From: Promethearchaeia archaeon
GTDB taxonomy: Archaea > Asgardarchaeota > Lokiarchaeia > Sigyniarchaeales > SOKP01
Reading direction: 5' to 3'
Assembly: GCA_029856145.1 (NCBI GenBank)
Contig: JAHQWK010000024.1
Location: 1-64,000, forward strand
DNA: 64,000 nt
Under the pieces are notes generated by a model. The model was given only the letters and a program-made list of their open reading frames with translations. It made no database searches and was not told the origin of the DNA. The position numbers and the translations under genes are program-made. Numbering within the stretch: the stretch's first letter is position 1; each line of letters starts with the position of its first letter. Shown one piece after another: positions 62,310 through 64,000 of this stretch.

Positions 62310-63121
62310 AAGTATTGCAGATTGTATGGAAAGAATTAAAGAAGGATTACAAAAGTCTCTTAATTTTCACAGGTATTATGTCCCTTTTCTTCATGTGGTT
62401 TGTAACTTTTTTTGATCCTGAGCTATTTGCGGGTTTGGAGGAAGTTTTTGAGAGTTATCCGGAAGCAATCCGACAGATGATTGGAGAGTTTTATAATCTC
62501 GCTGAATTTGGAGGTTTTCTTAACGTTTATTTATTTTCAATGTCGTGGTTCTACTTTGGAATATATTTTATTTTAAAGTCAGCACAGAACATCCCAAAAG
62601 AGATAGAGGATAAAACAATTGATTTGGTGTTGTCAAAGCCTATCCCACGGACGGAGTTTACTCTAGGTAAGTATCTAACCCATATAATCGAAATATTATT
62701 AATTTATTATGGTGTCATGATGAGCGTTCTTTTAGGAATATTGATATTTCCATCTGTAACTATCAATGGTATCTTTTTGAATGAAATAATTTTCGCATTT
62801 CTATATAATTTTATTTTTATGGTTACATTAATAAGTACGGGGTTCTGTTTCTCTACTTTCTTATCTTCTAAAAAGGCATTAGCTTTAGGGTTAGGGGTGG
62901 TGATATTTTTCTACGCTGTAGGTCAATTTTGGAAATCATTTCCCGAAGTAGCACAAGAAATTAAACGTATCAGCATATTTTTCTATTCAGACATGTCAAA
63001 TCTTCTCGTAAATCATGTTTGGGATAACGTCGGATTACATATTTTAGTCCTTTTAGGCTATTCTGTAGTATTAACAACATCTTCGGTTATAATATTTAAT
63101 AAACGGGATATTCCCGTCTAA
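62306..63121 (+). CDS. ABC exporter permease subunit
   Basis: 271 residues with about six membrane helices, ABC-2 type. EIEDKTIDLVLSKPIPRTEF is the coupling-helix region commonly seen in this family. Translated together with the ATP-binding subunit. Substrate not known; the regulators and operators upstream suggest induction by a membrane-active or toxic compound. Confidence 0.88.
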   Translation: MKVLQIVWKELKKDYKSLLIFTGIMSLFFMWFVTFFDPELFAGLEEVFESYPEAIRQMIGEFYNLAEFGGFLNVYLFSMSWFYFGIYFILKSAQNIPKEIEDKTIDLVLSKPIPRTEFTLGKYLTHIIEILLIYYGVMMSVLLGILIFPSVTINGIFLNEIIFAFLYNFIFMVTLISTGFCFSTFLSSKKALALGLGVVIFFYAVGQFWKSFPEVAQEIKRISIFFYSDMSNLLVNHVWDNVGLHILVLLGYSVVLTTSSVIIFNKRDIPV

Positions 63122-63134
63122 ATTTATATTATTC

Positions 63135-63146
63135 TTTTTTTTTTTT
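63135..63146 (+). terminator. Oligo-T terminator after the ABC exporter operon
   Basis: Twelve consecutive T residues 14 nt after the permease stop codon. Confidence 0.5.
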
Positions 63147-63302
63147 AAATCCTATAGGCTAATAATTAGTTTAGAAATACTAATTAAATAGTCAATACCA
63201 AAAATTTATAAGTTTGTCATAATACGAATATCTTTAATATTATAACATCTATTTTTACGTTATAATAAGAATATTATATTAGATCTTTAACGAGGTTAAC
63301 AA

Positions 63303-64000
63303 ATGTCGAATTTCCGTGAAAAAATACATTCAAAAGAGCTTATAGCTACATTTGATGATGTACTAATACTACCCGGATTCACGAATTTCTCGCCTTCAGA
63401 GGTTAATATATCTTCAAACTTAGGAAAATATCATCTTAAACTTCCTATATTATCATCGGCGATGGATACAGTCACTGAAGAAAGTATGGCAATCAATATG
63501 GCTTTACGAGGTGGTCTTGGAGTTTTACATCGTAATTGCTCTTATGAAAGGCAATTAGAAATGGTAAGAATTGTTAAGCGAGCTAGATCTTTTGTAATTG
63601 ACGACGTAGCAACAATTAGTCCTAATGCTAAAGTCACTAAAGCAAAATATATGATGGATAATTATAATATAAGCGGGATCGTAGTAGTAAATGAAGCTAA
63701 GAAAGTATGTGGCATTTTTACCAAGCGCGACATTCCTTTCTTTGAAAAAGATATACAAAATGGGACAATTAAAGACTATATGACCAAGGATGTAATTTCC
63801 ATCAATCCTGGAGCTTCGAGAGAAGAAGCACTGAAAGTTTTATACGAGTCACGTAAAGAGAAGTTACCCATTATAGATAAAGATGGTCTGTTGAAAGGGT
63901 TAATAACAAAGAAAGATTTAGCTCCAGAATTTCCATTCGCTTCTAAAGATAATGAAGGACATTTATTATGTGCTTTAGCATTATCCCCAAAATTCCCAGA
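63303..64000 (+). CDS. guaB: IMP dehydrogenase, 5' portion (runs off window)
   Basis: Oxidises IMP to XMP with NAD+, the first committed step to GMP. The visible 232 codons are open to the right edge. The N-terminus reads TFDDVLILPGF, then LKLPILSSAMDTVTE, MALRGGLGVLHRNCS, and two CBS domains follow from about residue 95 (ATISPNAKVTKAKYMM; DVISINPGASREEALKVL). The catalytic Cys loop lies outside. GAGGTT ends 6 nt before the ATG. Confidence 0.93.
   Translation, partial: MSNFREKIHSKELIATFDDVLILPGFTNFSPSEVNISSNLGKYHLKLPILSSAMDTVTEESMAINMALRGGLGVLHRNCSYERQLEMVRIVKRARSFVIDDVATISPNAKVTKAKYMMDNYNISGIVVVNEAKKVCGIFTKRDIPFFEKDIQNGTIKDYMTKDVISINPGASREEALKVLYESRKEKLPIIDKDGLLKGLITKKDLAPEFPFASKDNEGHLLCALALSPKFP

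Noticed and set aside
1..64000. tRNA and rRNA genes
   Set aside because: Intergenic regions were read for GC-rich cloverleaf-like stretches with a GGTTCGA-type arm; none was convincing by eye. A covariance-model scan would be decisive.
1..64000. A defence system, prophage or integrated element
   Set aside because: No integrase, transposase, restriction, Cas, toxin-antitoxin or phage structural gene was recognised, and gene content is mostly housekeeping and Asgard-typical.

Overview
The window is a very AT-rich (roughly 30% GC by eye) chromosomal segment from an archaeon, most likely an Asgard archaeon of the Lokiarchaeia type. The archaeal signs are RadA recombinase, archaeal/eukaryotic-type tyrosyl-tRNA synthetase, DUF1512, archaeal phosphopantetheine adenylyltransferase, ADP-forming acyl-CoA synthetase subunits, an isoprenyl diphosphate synthase and TATA-like promoters. 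The Asgard flavour comes from a Ras/Arf-like small GTPase, an Rpn11/CSN5-type JAMM protein, a Vps29-like phosphoesterase, longin-like domains (one on the cytoplasmic tail of a giant surface protein), many leucine-rich repeats, and surface proteins ending in a PGY motif, a membrane helix and a basic tail. No rRNA, tRNA, CRISPR array, IS element or integrase was recognised.

Layout. 1-5.1 kb: two tandem paralogous surface proteins; the left copy is followed by a decayed 3' piece of the phosphopantetheine adenylyltransferase gene that lies intact after the right copy, so this is a tandem duplication. A membrane zinc protein and DUF1512 follow. 5.3-13.2 kb: energy metabolism (aldehyde:ferredoxin oxidoreductase, acyl-CoA synthetase, SCP2-like protein, HAD phosphatase, pyruvate phosphate dikinase). 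13.4-21 kb: TyrRS, ADP-forming acyl-CoA synthetase alpha subunit, Vps29-like protein, iron alcohol dehydrogenase, a long LRR protein. 21.1-27 kb: a complete histidine-to-glutamate pathway (hutU, hutH, hutI and convergent ftcD). 27-31.7 kb: U32 protein, phosphosugar isomerase, RadA with an unusual zinc-finger/acidic N-terminus. 31.9-42.3 kb: giant receptor-like protein, ADP-forming synthetase beta subunit, Ca2+-type P-ATPase, a three-gene membrane operon. 42.3-54.1 kb: iron-sulfur flavoprotein, radical SAM enzyme, zinc-finger protein, JAMM protein, sulfopyruvate-decarboxylase-like ComDE pair, class III CoA-transferase/racemase, SDS22-like LRR protein, phosphoesterase, isoprenyl diphosphate synthase, small GTPase. 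54.6-63.1 kb: a second radical SAM protein, then a regulatory neighbourhood of three related winged-helix regulators (one fused, two split), a DUF998 membrane protein, a longin-domain protein and an ABC exporter. The window ends inside guaB.

How the genes may work together. AOR, acyl-CoA synthetases, ADP-forming synthetase alpha and beta, PPDK and alcohol dehydrogenase fit a fermentative or syntrophic heterotroph that oxidises aldehydes and acyl-CoAs with ferredoxin and conserves energy as ATP; the hut genes add histidine as a carbon and nitrogen source. 

The two observations I rate highest are (1) a 17-bp inverted repeat TTTCA-N7-TGAAA found at five exact and two near-exact sites, all next to the three related regulators, the DUF998 gene and the ABC exporter, which looks like an undescribed regulon; and (2) two conserved enzymes (PPAT and AOR) whose conserved N-termini can only, or best, be explained by AUU start codons preceded by correctly spaced Shine-Dalgarno motifs.
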